Positions 38,411 through 51,835 of a stretch of DNA of 64,000 bases are shown piece by piece (position 1 is the first letter of the stretch; every line of letters starts with the position of its first letter). The position numbers were made by a program, and so were the translations under genes. Under the pieces are notes generated by a model. That model saw only the letters and a list, made by a program, of their open reading frames with translations. It was not told the origin of the DNA and made no database searches. Location: the NCBI GenBank assembly GCA_948567375.1, contig OX419756.1, positions 38,790,552-38,854,551 on the forward strand, written 5' to 3'. This stretch comes from Lunularia cruciata (Eukaryota; Streptophyta; Marchantiopsida; Lunulariales; Lunulariaceae).

Positions 38411-40870
38411 AGATCACGACCACTTACGTCATACTCGATGTGAATCAGCGTCCATCGGATCTGTGTGCTCTTTGTGCTGTGTTCTCCACTAAAGAACCCT
38501 TGAGGCCAGCTTTAGATTAGATCGCCTTTGCCCACTCGCCAGTGCCGTATTACAGTGCACGAAAACGTGGGATTAGATGTTCGAGTATGATTTTGTTTAG
38601 AGTCCAAGTCTTGCTCTAAGTAGTTGCACATTGTTGTACAATGATAGTCACGTAAGTAGGTCTGTTTAATTCTGTGGAACTCTCAGCTATATTATTGGCA
38701 CCAGCCACGTGAGGGGGCCAGGAGGTAAATTACTGCCTGTGAATTATTGAGGAAGCATATGACATGCATTACAAGCTCCTTGTAATCATCATTTTGTGGA
38801 AGTAGCTGAAATGATCTCTTTGTACAATCCTTCTCGAATTTGCAACTTGCAACCTTGTGTTGACACACTTACACGTTGTCTGAACTCACTCGATCAATGG
38901 ACTATTGTGAATTTCCAATTACAAAAGGTAGTGTGTTCTACTCCAGATTAGAAAGTTGTGCAGTTCCTTCACCCGTTCAACATGTACATGGATAACTACA
39001 CACCAAGCGCTCCTCCGTTCAATCCCATTCTCTTCTACGATCACATCAACGAGAAAGAAGCCCCAAACATCATCCTTCGTCCAGAATATCAAAGCCATCA
39101 TTTCCGATGTCTTCATTGTAAGTCATTTTGTTCAATTTCCAAGCTTGCGCGCTCCACACTGAGTTTATGTCTCGATTTTACTGAACTCGTCTTTATGCTT
39201 GATGCGAGGATAAGAGAGACCTTATCCTACAACGCTAAGTGAAACTGTTTCTGACAAAGGATGATGTGCGGTACAAGTAAACTAACACGAGGACTTCGTT
39301 CGAAACTCCTCATTCCGCGATGCTTGATGCGAGGATAAGAGAGACCTTACCCTGCAACGCTAAGTGAAACTGTTTCTGACAAAGGATGATGTGCGGTACA
39401 TGTAAACTAACACGAGGATTTCGTTGGAAACTCCTCATTCCGCGCATAGCCGACAGGAATTTGTCCTGATTCATGTCTCAAACATTTTGACCAAAGCTCG
39501 TACCAGGATAGGAGAAGTATACGGAACACACAATTAAAGTCATGAAGGCCATACGTGCACCGCTTTATTCCATGTCAGCAGTGATGATTCATATCCCCAA
39601 TTCTCTAGTTCTGGACTGTCTAAATTTTCTTGTTATCTTTTGATCGCCCGATCTTCCCCAACACTGGTTTGAATAAGCAGTACTGGGGCGATCTTCCCCT
39701 CGAAATCGTGGCCTTTGTTCCAGCACAATTAGCTGTTTGGAGAACGGGCGATCGACATATGTTTGAGAAAATCATGAGAACTGAAACCTTAGAAATGTCA
39801 CAAACAGCGATCATGTGAACTAGGAATGGGACAGCCACGAAAAAGTTGTATATCGTCTTGAACTGAAGTAAGATGAACATCCTGGATACCGCTTCTCATC
39901 AAAGAATTATGGGTCCTGGGTATATGAACTCAATTCGTGATTTGCCAAAGCATTCCGGGTGTATACAAGTCGCTTCCATAATCCTACAAGTGAAAGACAA
40001 ACATGAGCAGTGTAGAAACAGTCCAGTCAGCACAGTAAGACTCATGTATCTCGAGAAGTTTGAGCACACACGTGAGAAATTGCATATCTACCTCTCTCTA
40101 ATTTATTCATTAAATATTCATCTAAGTCTGATTACTCTGTCTTCTACGTCCCAAGTTTAGGTTCTTACTCCTTACTTACTATCTACGTTCTTTCTGCATT
40201 GTACTCCCTCCAGAACAACTCCTTGCATGAAAAATGAGAACAAAGCATTCAGTATATAATATACCTTATTTCCAAGATATTTATGCTAGTTGACAATCTA
40301 TGAACAAATTCGATTGTCCAGGATAGGATCTTGTTAAACCCCAATCGCTACTTGAGAAAATTTTGAACGTAGCTAGGCCGTTCAAGTTGAGCGACCTGCC
40401 CATTCATTTTTCCATTAGATCGAACAAAAGATGAACTTTATCTCGTTGACTAAACGTCTCTATTTACTGAAAGCACCTGCAAGCGCTTGTTTATGTCTAC
40501 AGCAAGTGTAACAACCCGTTTCATTACGTATTAATCATAATAAAGGAAGTTATCGCAATTCTGACAGCCGGTAGTAATTACGAAAGGGCAGAGAATTAGA
40601 TTCAGCACCCGGTCATCTACCCAATTCGGCCGGTTGCCCATGGACTGTCTTCTCTATTCGCAGCTATCGAAGCCCAAAAGGCACTGTGCATCCAACTTAT
40701 GAAATTTGAATAAACTCGAGGAGTCCTCGGGAAGAGAACTGCGGCTTCGAGTCTTGTTCAGTGTCCCATAAATCCATTCTCAGCGGGCACAACAGGTGAT
40801 TGCGTTGGCGAGTGTCTGAATTAGAGAAACCTCAATGTCCAGGAGACTGAGCATTTGAAATAACTCGGGG
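38411..40870. other. Intergenic between NMCP and SBE III-like gene
   Basis: Holds the NMCP 3' region, a 125-bp tandem duplication, and presumably the promoter of the next gene. ORFs of 60-95 codons here (38958-39242, 39873-40160) have no recognisable domain. Confidence 0.5.
39195..39444. repeat. 125-bp tandem duplication
   Basis: Two adjacent copies, 39195-39319 and 39320-39444, both beginning ATGCTTGATGCGAGGATAAG, differ at only a few positions, so the duplication is recent. Confidence 0.9.
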
Positions 40871-43800
40871 ATGGAGCAGTGCTGTAGTTTCGTATCATTC
40901 TCTACTCCTAGTTCTCGATTTGCTGGTGGAATTCCCGTTCGAAAAACTAGCAAACTTTTTGTAAAGCCAGAAGGATTTTGCCGCTGGATACCAAGGGTTA
41001 AGGATTTGGAGATTAGCCACACAGTGCAGACAGTTAGGAGAAGCTGGAGGTTCGTGAAATCTGGTGAGAAGTATGGCGGTAGATTGTCTACATGCAGGTG
41101 CGCAACTAAAGAACAGGAGAGGAGAAGTGAGCGGCAGAAGAGAACTGCTGAAAGTTCTAGGAGTAAAATAGATCCTACGGCAATTTTGAGGGGACTAGAC
41201 CCGCTAATTGCCAAGCCGCTTGCCATATTTCTTCGAGAAAGGTATGTGTTCCTAGTCAGTGTCCTCCTCAGGCTGCACTAATGGTGTCTCGAACAGTACA
41301 AACTTTGTGCTTCTCCAGAAGTACTGCAGACGCTAAAATCTGCGCTTCCTGGCGTGCAATGTCATGCGGAGGAGGCTCACAATTTACTCGTTTGAGAGGG
41401 GTTCAAGCGACGTTGAGCACTTTGTTGTGGTTTGTTTTAATTTGTAGGTACAGGACGTACAAGGTCTTGAAGGAAAAGATATCAGAGAATGATGAAGATT
41501 TAGTGGAGTTCGCCTCAGGGTAAATATCGCTTTCTTGTGATTTCTTCCTACCGCTCTCCACTATATTACAACAACATCTCGGTTGCGTGCCAAGCGGATG
41601 GAAAATTGCTAAGCTGCAGACACGCTAAGCCTAGCTCCTTGAGCGATTGTGGTTGTAAATCAAGTGTAAATTTGTTAATTCATGACCTTTCTCACCAGTA
41701 ATGTGTGCCTTGGGATGGAGATGACGAAAAAGCACTTATTCTGCAATTTATTTGATAACAGAGCTGAAGTTATGGGACTCAAACGACATCCTCGACATGG
41801 TGTTGAGTATTATGAATGGGCTCCTGGTATGCACTTAAAGCTTCTCTGCCTAAGTATCTACTTTAGTTAGGGACAGCTTTTATACACGCCACTCTGTGAC
41901 TTAGATGATTCAACACTTTATCTCGATGGTAATTTGAAGCAGATGCCACATGAAGGTTAAAGCATTGCTCCAACACTAACAGAGCTAGTGCTCTTCTTTG
42001 TTGTCATCTTCTTCAGCTGCCCATTTCTGCTCTCTGGTTGGGGACTTCAACCAATGGGTCCACAGGGCGAATGCTGCAGGGGAGTATTACCTGGGTCGGG
42101 ACGACTTTGGTCATTGGCGTATATTTGTGGATGATATTCTAAGGGAAGGAGAGGAAGAAGAGGAAGGGGATGAGCATCAAGAGTACAATTATCTTGCTGA
42201 TTATGACAAAGGAGACGAGTATCAAGACATGGATGCAGTTTTCGATCAAGCTAATAAAGATTACTGGGCGCCTGGAGAAGAACTGCCTGATGATCTAGAA
42301 AAACTTGCTATGGATATCTTTAAGGAAATGGCGAAAAGTGGGCAGGGTGGGATGCCAGGGCAAGAAGCAGAGAGTAAAGGTTATGAATACACTCAAGAGG
42401 ATAATGATGACGAGGACGAGGATGAAGAAGTCGACGATGAAGGTGACGCGGAAGCGCTGCTGGAGGTGAATGAAGATGACGAAGATTGGGAAGACGATGA
42501 AGGTCCAGAGGCCTTCATGAAACGTTTTGGAACTTCTGTGGAAGATTTAGACGCTGTTCAAGAACCCGAATCGGCCGACGACGAAGAAGTGGAGGCAGAT
42601 CCAAAGGTGGACCATTCTGGAACCAAAAAGACCAAGACAGTGAAAGAAAAATACCAGTATGAAGATGCCAGAACAAGATACGAAAAGTGGAAAGCTAGCG
42701 ATGACTACGAAGACTATGGCTTGCCGCCCATAGATATCATAGACGATGGGAGTAAAACTACTGAGCTGACTTTCATAGACGACCCGGTATGGCGCAAACG
42801 AGTGGAAGACATGAAAACACCTTTTCCTTACTGGGAGTTGACAGTCAAGGGCCGGAAAGCTTGGGAGAAACGTTACATTCCTGGCATACCTCATCTTGGG
42901 CGTTATCGCGTATACATGCACACAGCAGATGGTCCATTAGAGCGTGTTTCTGCGTGGGCAAACTATGTCCTACCCGGTACTTCTGTTTCCTTCGACATCC
43001 TTGCGCTTTGAAGTAGATGGTCAAGATTCACGTCTGTAAGACTTACATGTTACAGGATAGTTTTCATGTTGCATACGTCTGTTGTTTTGCTTCAAACTTC
43101 ACTCCAGCTTTTGTACTCATCCAACTACGAGATGGGTTGCTACCTTGGTAACTATGGCTGGCCCTTCAATATATCCAAAAGTTTTGGATTTCTGTTCAGT
43201 TAGCACTGCAACTCAGCATACGAAGGCGTCTGCTATTGCTGCTTGAGTGCCAGTTTCGGACTTGTATAATTTAAATCTTTAACAATTTTTTTTCAATCTT
43301 TTGCAGATAAAGAAGGTAAAACGTACAGTGGGGTGTTCTGGGATCCACCTCCAGAAATGAGACATAAATGGTTTAATGCACGGCCTGCAAAACCTTCATC
43401 TTTGAGGATTTACGAGTGCCATGTAGGCATCAGTAGTGCAGATCCCCGGATTGCGACATATACTGATTTTGCCTCCAAGGCAAGTCAAGTAATTGCCTGT
43501 TTCGCGTGTTATTTCTCCGCATTTGGTTTATGCGCGGGATTTTCTGATCCATTATCCGAGCTTAGTCCGATCAAGCACTTATAAATTCGCCTGGTGCCTT
43601 TTATCTTCTTTCAGGTTCTTCCACATGTAAAGGAGGCTGGGTATAATGCAATTCAGCTCATTGGAGTGCAAGAACATGCTGAGTACTCCAGTGTGGGCTA
43701 CAAGGTGAAACGTTTATCATCTCTGTGCTCATAAGAGTAATCTGCGTTACTCTCCTGCCTTCATAGTCAACTAGTTATACAAGTAACCACGCGCTTGCTA

Positions 43801-46800
43801 TATGTCCTGTTGAAGTTTGCCTAAACTAGTGCGCGATCATTATTTTAGATGACCAACGAAAATGCTTACAGGCTCCGTGCCAACTATTTTGTACTATTTG
43901 CTTGTGTCGTCGCTGCCGTATAAGAGTCTCACAACAATGAACTGTAGTCTACTTCAATGCTATATATGTCCAGTACCTGTAGCTGGTCCTGTAGAGTGAA
44001 ACATTCTGCTCTTATTGACGTCTAGCAGTTTGCGGTGAGTTAAGCAAGGTACCAACTTTGACTAAACTGAAGTCTCACCGGCAATAGCTTTTGAAAGGGA
44101 TCGTTGTCTCTGACCTATGACATTGCTCACTTTGTGACAGGTAAACCATATGTTTGCCACAAGCAGCCGATTTGGGACACCAGAGGACTTCAAGCTTCTA
44201 GTAGATACTGCCCATGGTTAGCAACCTGTTACACCAAGTTATACATTACAGACAGTTAGCAAGTTTTTCATGCATGATTCTGAAGCTGTCTGCCATTTAG
44301 CTTCATTGAAAAGTTAAATTGCACAACATGTCTTAATAGTAACAATCTCATGGTTAGGACTGTCATTTACTGCGTTGATTAGTTTCAGGTCAAAACCATG
44401 GAACTCCCTGCTAGACTTAAAAGAGAATTGTGGTGCAGGAATGGGATTGTTTGTACTCTTGGACATCGTTCACTCGCACACAGCACCCAACGAGATGAAT
44501 GGATTAGCAGCATTTGATGGCTCAGCTGACTGCTACCTTCATCCCGGTACGTTGACCTTCAAGTCCCTCTTCTCGTTGGGCAGATTTTCTTCTTTTTCCC
44601 TTGAAGTAGCTGGTTTGCAGGTGTCATGCTCTTTATGGAATTGCATTAAAGACTAGGGAAAATTGGCAGCCGAGGGATGATAGAATGCCATCTTGATCTG
44701 GCGAAGTTAAAATTTCAGAGTTCGGGAAAAAGCTCTTTACCCCTCAATTTTTGTCAGGAAGGAGAGGCACTCACAAACGTTGGGGTACTCGACTTTTCAA
44801 ATATGGAGATTATGAAGTGCTTCGATATCTTCTCTCAAACTTGAAGTGGTCAGCATCTCGTTCATGAAATTTTTCTCAGAACTTTGTACTGTCTCTAAAT
44901 CCCAGGAAGGGTACTTAGCTCTATGTGTTCCTAGGTTAACGTGAGCTCCTGTAAAGTTCAAACTGACCTTGACTCTTCACGAACCTGTTGTGGATGCATC
45001 CATGTTCTGGTAACAGGTGGGTCGAGGAGTATAAGATCGATGGGTTTCAGTTCCACTCTGTGAACTCAATGTTATACACTCACAATGGGCTCTCAGACTT
45101 CAGCCATGGTGTTCAGGAGTGAGTGGAAGCTTTTGTAGTTCGTTACTTCTTCTTAAGGTAGAATGCCATCAGACTATGTATGCAATGTGTGTGGAGTGAA
45201 AAAGTACTGAAAGCTTCCCTGTAATTGTCAGCTTCTGCAATCAATATGTCGACATGGACGCCCAAATCTACCTTATGTGCGCGAACGAGATGCTGCATGA
45301 GCTCAACCCTAATATAGTCACTATTGCCGAAGATGTACGAGCCTTACCCGTAATCCGTTTATATAATTTCTCCGAGCTCTAACCTTAAGCTTCATTCATT
45401 ATGGTATTGAAGTCGTGTAATTTGTTATCTGTTCTGACGTCGGTTCTCAAGCTAAAATGAGTAGAAGGTCTATCTATAGATGAGATTTTCTCGAGTTGTG
45501 GTCTTAGTATGTGAGTTGGCATTGGTCATCCAAGGGCCAAGAGCGTGTTGAAAAGCCTAGCTGTCAAATTGTGGGTGCATATCGGGACTAAATTTTTCAA
45601 GCTTCTGCTGTTATGCAGGTCACTATGTATCCAGGGTTGTGCGAACCTATTACTCAAGGTGGACTGGGTTTTGACTACTGTGTGAATGTTGTACCCTCTG
45701 AGTTGTGGGCGCATGTTGTTGAAAATGTACCCGACGAAGAATGGAGCGTAACTCAGGTATAACTGGCTGACGTGAGCTTGGCTTGAACATGCGGTAGATG
45801 GGCAAACATTGTTGAGGCTTACAAGGGACAGGCATTTCTTAGAATATTGTCTTCCTAAATTTCGTACTCAAGAATTCTTACATACCGCTTTTATGATCCA
45901 ACTTAGTTGATTTGCTATATTGCCTTCGAACTTATTGCTGGATTATATTGCGCGATCATGAACGATCTGTAGATGATCAAAGCTTTGAAACCAGATGCAA
46001 GAAGCGCGACAAAAATTCTCGTCTACGCGGAAAATCACAATCAGGTACTGTAGAATTGCGCACCCTGACGCTTCTGCAAGTGATGGTATGTCATGAAATG
46101 CAACTCCACTCTGTAGTCTATTCAAGCTCAGACCTAGCGGTCAATATGGCATGTTCCCATTCTCAAGAAATATCTACTAACTTTGGCTGTATTATCCACC
46201 AGAGTATTGTTGGTGGTAAATCTCTCGCAGAAATGCTGCTAAATGGCACATCTGGCAAGAGTGAAGTGACTCGTGGGGTTACACTGCTTAAGGTACTTCT
46301 GTACTCTGCCTTGGGTTCCCTTGATATTGATATGGCATATACAGTTCAGTCCAAAAAGCTTTCATTTTGCATCCACCGCTGAAACAACGCTTCAATTCCA
46401 TTGAGTTTTGCTTCAGTCTTTCTGACCTGTCGTCCATTTCCGATCTACAATGCAGATGATCAAGTTGATTACATTGACCCTCGGTGGAAGCGCCTATCTA
46501 AACTTTATGGGCAACGAGTTTGGTCATCCTGAGGTAAGGGATAATCCTCCCAGAAATATCACCACTGCTTTTACGATGAGAGTAAGGTATTAGCAAAGTA
46601 CCTGCTTCATTACGAGTAATCTCAATTTGCTGGATTCATGCCCAGTCAAAACTTTTTCAGTAACGCAATCATATATGTTGTTGTTTGGCAGTGCATAGAG
46701 TTTCCAAAATCGACCAACCGTTACTCGTACGAGCGTGCTCGACGACAATGGAATCTAGTGCAGGACAATGGTCCACATAGTCAACTTGCTTGCTTTGACA

Positions 46801-48186
46801 GGGTAAGAGTACAGTGCTGGCTACTTGTCTCAAGTAGTTCTCAGATCCCCACCCTCGTGAGCTACATAAGCTGTGTGCAACATCTTTAACATTTAAATGG
46901 CTGTCATGGCAGGCATTGATGGAAGTAACAGAGAAGGAGAATATACTGGTCAGCGAGCCGGTGACCATTTGTCATGTGGATGACTCCACCAAAGTATGTG
47001 TTTACGTCGAAACCTGGGATTCCACTTTGGGCTTGCTGGACGAGGCACCTACTGAAATACGTTAGAGCCCTGGCATATCACAAGTCTAGGTGTATCCGCA
47101 AGTTATCAAGATCATCTTCCTTCTGTAGCTAAAAATGAATAAATGAAACACATGACTATGCTGTCAACTCCTCTCGGAAACGCCTCGCTGACTTGAAACT
47201 GACATTTGCAGGCCGTGGTTTACAAGCGTGGACGCCTATTGTATGCATTCAATTTTCATCATAAAAACTTCTATGAGGTTTACAAAGTCGGTGTCCCGGA
47301 GGCCGGGGAATACGAGGTAGAAACATATGCGACGAGTGCCGGATTCCAGCCTTCTGGCAACGGATAGAGATGTATCGGTGAAGACTTTTTGTTCTTAAAT
47401 TACTGTGCATATTATCCTTCTCGAGTTGCTTGACTCGTCTGACGCAATTGAGTTTCTGGCTGCTGCAGAGGATTCTGGATACAGATTTGAAGGAGTTTGG
47501 TGGGACCAACCAGTTAGAAGCGGAATCCACAGTGTTGATTACTACGCGGGGAAGGTAATTTTGGCGCAATGCATGAATCAACTTGTAACAAGAGAATTAT
47601 TCAGCTGTTGGATTCTGGAGCTTCGTTTTAGCTATAGATCTGCCGCATTGAAACGACTTGTTGTCTATACTTTCTCTCACCCGTTTGAATAACTTCTATG
47701 CTGAAAGTGTGATGGTCGCTCGCACGATTAAACTAATGAGCAATGAGTGAATACTTTCTCTGTTTCTGGTTTGATTCATTCTACCCGGTATGCAGCGTCC
47801 GAGGTCTGGTTCGACCTTGTGATGTTTGAACTTTGCCAAAGGCAACCTTGTCTTTGGTGTTCAGAATAGACTATGCTTTTGATCGACCTTCACTGCCACG
47901 ATAGGAGGTCATTAACTCCATACTGAAAGCTCTCACGCCTAATTCAATATCGTCCATTGTCTGAAGGTTGGATACCTTCAGCAGTACCCTGGCATTACAG
48001 TTACCTCCAAGAACTGCTCAGGTATCTCATCAAACCTAATGCAAATCACTTTTGAGTCTTACCCTATGTAGTCACATAAGAGTTTTCCATGTCTCGTCAA
48101 ACTTTGAGGAGCAATAGTGGTGACGCATCCGGTCGATCCCTTTGCAGGTGTACAGATTAGGCCGAATTTGGGACGACGGCGTGTGA
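40871..48186 (+). CDS. 1,4-alpha-glucan branching enzyme 3-like protein (SBE III/EMB2729 type), 21 exons
   Basis: Plastid-targeted glycoside hydrolase 13 protein; relatives branch glucans, but this type has no settled enzymatic role. Exons: 40871-41241, 41448-41519, 41762-41826, 42017-42976, 43307-43479, 43615-43704, 44141-44216, 44439-44546, 44758-44848, 45017-45118, 45232-45334, 45619-45756, 45973-46044, 46203-46292, 46456-46533, 46692-46802, 46913-46993, 47212-47316, 47469-47554, 47985-48021, 48148-48186; 1015 aa, all phases consistent. A Ser-rich N-terminus looks like a transit peptide. Next come a CBM48-like part ([20 protein letters not shown]), a long Asp/Glu-rich insert in exon 4, [10 protein letters not shown], the barrel motif DIVHSH (611-616), and the C-terminus [19 protein letters not shown]. 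Of the GH13 catalytic triad only Glu736 (TIAED) remains; the nucleophile is His682 (GFQFH) and the third Asp is Asn806 (ENHNQ). Intron 5 is GC-AG. The exon 19-20 junction is least certain. Confidence 0.9.
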
Positions 48187-51100
48187 GGGGCATCGTTTAC
48201 CGCAATCGCAACAATTTTGTAGAATAGCAAAAACCCTGTGCTTTAGATACTTCACCGTGTTGATCAAACCCAAGTTTACTACACGAACAAGGGATCTTAT
48301 TGCAGTTAGTTAGCGCGAAAAGCAGTTAAGAAAACAGAGAAATATGCCCTTGCCTTCGAGCATCTTTTGAGTAGAGTGTGGTGGGTTAGTTGAGGTTTTG
48401 GTGGCTGATACATCAAACGTGTGCATTACGGGGAAGAGGAATCTAAATCGATGCATATTTGTCCACTCACTGTCAGCTATTTATTCTCCACCGTGAACGT
48501 TTGCTTGTTTCTAGCGGCTTCCACTCAATCATAAGAAGTGGAGTATTCTGGCAAAGATACTTCAATAAATCTCCTAATACTAGAAAAGAAATATCTTGAG
48601 TACATTCGCCTGACATTGGGAGGATGTTGACTGTGTATCTCCTCGTCTGCTACCAATAAGCCGTCCTTGCTACTCTCACTTCAATGGTATTCTATTATAT
48701 CCGATCCGCGATATACATATAGAGGTTTCGTCTTTGGATTGTTTATCTTCTCTTGTAAACCAGAGGCGATTCTGCAGAATGAGATCGTCTCTCAAACTCC
48801 CGTTTCATCTTCTATCCAAATTTCTTCAAAGCTGGAAAAAGAGACCAACGCCTGATCAAATGCTGAAGACGACGACCCATAATATGGCTTCGTTTGGTCA
48901 CTCATATACATCGTTGACAGGTGTTGGTTTCAGTAAGGCTGCTTCTACCGCTGATACGGAGGGACGAGAGAGCGCAGACAAAGTTACGGGGAAACTTGTG
49001 GGCGTAGCAGCGGTCGATTTATAAATTTGACCCCCGTTCACCTCTAATCGGAGTCACCAGAAACATGTTCATGACAGCTTGCACTGGCAACGACCAGTTA
49101 AAGTAGTGAACTAAAAAGCAAAAGGGGAGAGTAAAGGGAACATGGCATCAATAAATAAAGTGAACATTTTAAGACATGTTTCTCGAAGCAGCCGATTCTG
49201 TCGGATGGAATGACACAATAGAGAAATTTACCGATCAACTCAGAAAGTTGTACCATGCCATAAAACGGCAACTCTCGTATTCAAAGGCTTACAGACCTGA
49301 TTTCACGATGTATCCTCCAAAGAATGTTATGAAGTTCCCTACTTGTCAGTTCATATCATACAAAGTTTCTACATTAAGCAACTCTAGTTTTGTTATTCGG
49401 TGCATACTTAGCTCAATCTCCACTTGCTGGTGTTTATCTCTACGCATGACGAACAATTTATTTGTACATATCATTGTCTTATTAGACAATGATAGACAGA
49501 CGTCTTAGAGTGGATTCTCTCTTTGTTCTTACCAAGTTATGATAGAAGTACTGCGTAAACATGCTAGTTTATGACATGAATATGTTCATGTAACATTGCA
49601 TTTTATCTACATCCACACACCATTAATTGCTAGTGTTGCTAGTGTCACGATCCAGGTGCTCCACAGAATAAGTGAAACATAACCATACCACATGTGCCGT
49701 GTTGCGTTCACCTCGACTAACCGAATCCTAACTTCTCATCTGGTTGTGTATTTAACTGTCACCTCTCATAGATCTTTAGCAGGCAAGCACAAATATATGC
49801 TATACATCAAGATGTGCCAAGTACTCGTGCCCAAGGGCAGGTATTTGAATAGCATGGTGATTAACTACTTTAATCTACATGGTAATCAACTACCACCAAT
49901 CTACTTGTAGTGTAAGAAATAAGGCAAGAAAGCACACCCTTCTTCCAGTAATTAGTTCACTAAAACTGAGAAAAGCAAACCCTAGACGTGAGAAAATAGA
50001 CCTCACATGGTGGGCCAATCCCAAACCAACCCAACCCCTAGTTCCTTTTTCCTACCCCCTTTAGCTCATCATTTCGCGTAGTATCAACACATCCAAAATA
50101 AAATAGTAAACCCACAATTCTATTTCTACTTTGTATGGATGATTTTTGGCTGCACTGAGCTAAAAACAACTTGACTTGATTTCCCAAAAAGAGAAAGGAA
50201 AGCCCTAGTAAGAATGGCCTAAGCTGAAAAGTCCACTCCTTTGTGTGGAAACATATTCCTTTCCCAACGGATTATTGATACAAAAGGCTAACCAATTATT
50301 GTAGTGCCGGCCATATATAGCAGGCTCAATTGGGCCCATGTTTCCAGAACCTACAGTAGTAGACAAAACAGTCAAAAGGCACTATTGTAACGACCTGTTT
50401 TTTAAGCCAAGAAAGGAGAAGTACAGTATTGTACTGTACATGCAGTTTATGTCCACAGCTCTAAGTATTTTCCAGGAAACTGAAGGATCATCATCCCCAG
50501 AAATTACTGGTTTCTGTTTCTTCTAGAATTGAGGAAACTGACACCGTACTGTACTTTAACAGAGTCCAGAACGTACTCTGGTCTATCTACAACTACGGGA
50601 AATCAAGTCCAAGTCCAAGTCCCAGTCCCGAGTCCGAGTACGGGATCACCCCGTAAGTTTGGTTGCTGGAACACGTGGGGTCACGTGATTGGCAACGAGT
50701 GCACTGTCGGAGTTGAATGACCGCCAGGAGGTTTTACGGTAAACCTGTTCTGAGGAGGAAATAAAGCGTACGCCGTATCCAGTGGATTACAGTCCCCGAT
50801 TACTACGGGCACTAGTCGTTGTAGTAGGACAAACGAAGGGCCGGGTTGACGAGTAGGAGGGGAGTAGATCAGGGGCTAAAACGACAAAGGAGAGTCTGTG
50901 GGAACGCAGCGCACGAGGAAGAAGGAAGAAGTGGTGTAATGAACGAAGAAAGGAAGCAGCAGAGAATTGATTATTGTTGAGGGAGATGATGGAGGTAATA
51001 ACAGTCGCTCACTCCGGGGAGATGATGAGGAGAACAACAAGAACAGTGAGGGTCTTGGGGGAGGAATGTCAGGGATTGAACGGGGGATTTATCATAACAC

Positions 51101-51735
51101 GCTACGTGGGTATACGCGTGACCTAGGGAGAAGAAAAGGGTGAGGAGAAAGTGAGAGGATTGAGGAATCGAGCATTTTCACTTTGTGGCTGTGGAGTGAT
51201 GAGGAGAGGACGAGATGAGAGAGAGGTGGTAATGCGGGACATGGAGGAGATCAATGTCATAGCTCTGTTTACTACTACTGCTGCTTTGAGCGACCGGGAG
51301 GTATTGGGGAGAGCGGCAGCTCAATTGGCTTTAAGAAAAGTTTATCCGCACTCAGTTTGTGGGTGGCAGATCTGTGTCACATAAGGGCGGTGGTGATGGG
51401 ATACGTTCGCTTATCCGCTTTGAGGATGATGTGACCACGCTGAAAGAGATGAGGATGTGACACACAGAGAGAGAAGGTCGTAGAACTAACGCACAGACTT
51501 TCTCTCTCAGAGAGACAGAGAGAGAGAAAAAAAGACACTTTCAATGCTTTCCGGGAACTTTCCATGCTAATTATCGACGTCCGGCGTCTGGGGAGAGAGT
51601 TCGCTAGACGTTCCGCTCAACATGATGTCACATCGGTTGTTGTAGCTTTTCCATGCAAATTGGGCTTTCCCAATTTGCAAGGTAGGAATCCAGGTATAGT
51701 GATCAAAGCAACAGGAGCTCTCAGTCTCAGCTGTA
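48187..51735. other. Intergenic between SBE III-like and Tubby-like genes
   Basis: Two overlapping frames at 48667-48855 and 48734-49024 are open, but neither shows a known domain. The rest has no supported gene. A short imperfect GTCCAAGTCC/GTCCGAGT repeat lies near 50608-50640, and GA-rich runs at about 51460-51535. Confidence 0.45.
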
Positions 51736-51740
51736 GTATT

Positions 51741-51796
51741 TATAGGGGGAGAGATCCATTTATCTCATTTACCAATATATATAGGGGGAGAGATCC
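51741..51796 (+). promoter_or_regulatory. Duplicated TATA-box module upstream of Tubby-like gene
   Basis: The 17-base block TATAGGGGGAGAGATCC occurs exactly at 51741-51757 and 51780-51796. Each copy sits at the end of a TATA-like run (ATTTATAG, ATATATAG). The second lies 56 bases before the ATG at 51836, a spacing that would leave a very short leader. Confidence 0.55.
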
Positions 51797-51835
51797 CAAT
51801 AGTGGAACTGGTCAGATCACCTCACCAAGGCAAAG

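Noticed and set aside
47798-47830. Alternative last exon of the SBE III-like gene after the acceptor near 47797
   Set aside because: It gives a short tail ending in a stop with no family resemblance, while 47985 and 48148 restore [14 protein letters not shown] in phase.
48667-49024. Possible small gene from two overlapping frames
   Set aside because: Neither frame has a domain, and two open frames over the same bases more likely reflect chance; transcripts would be needed.
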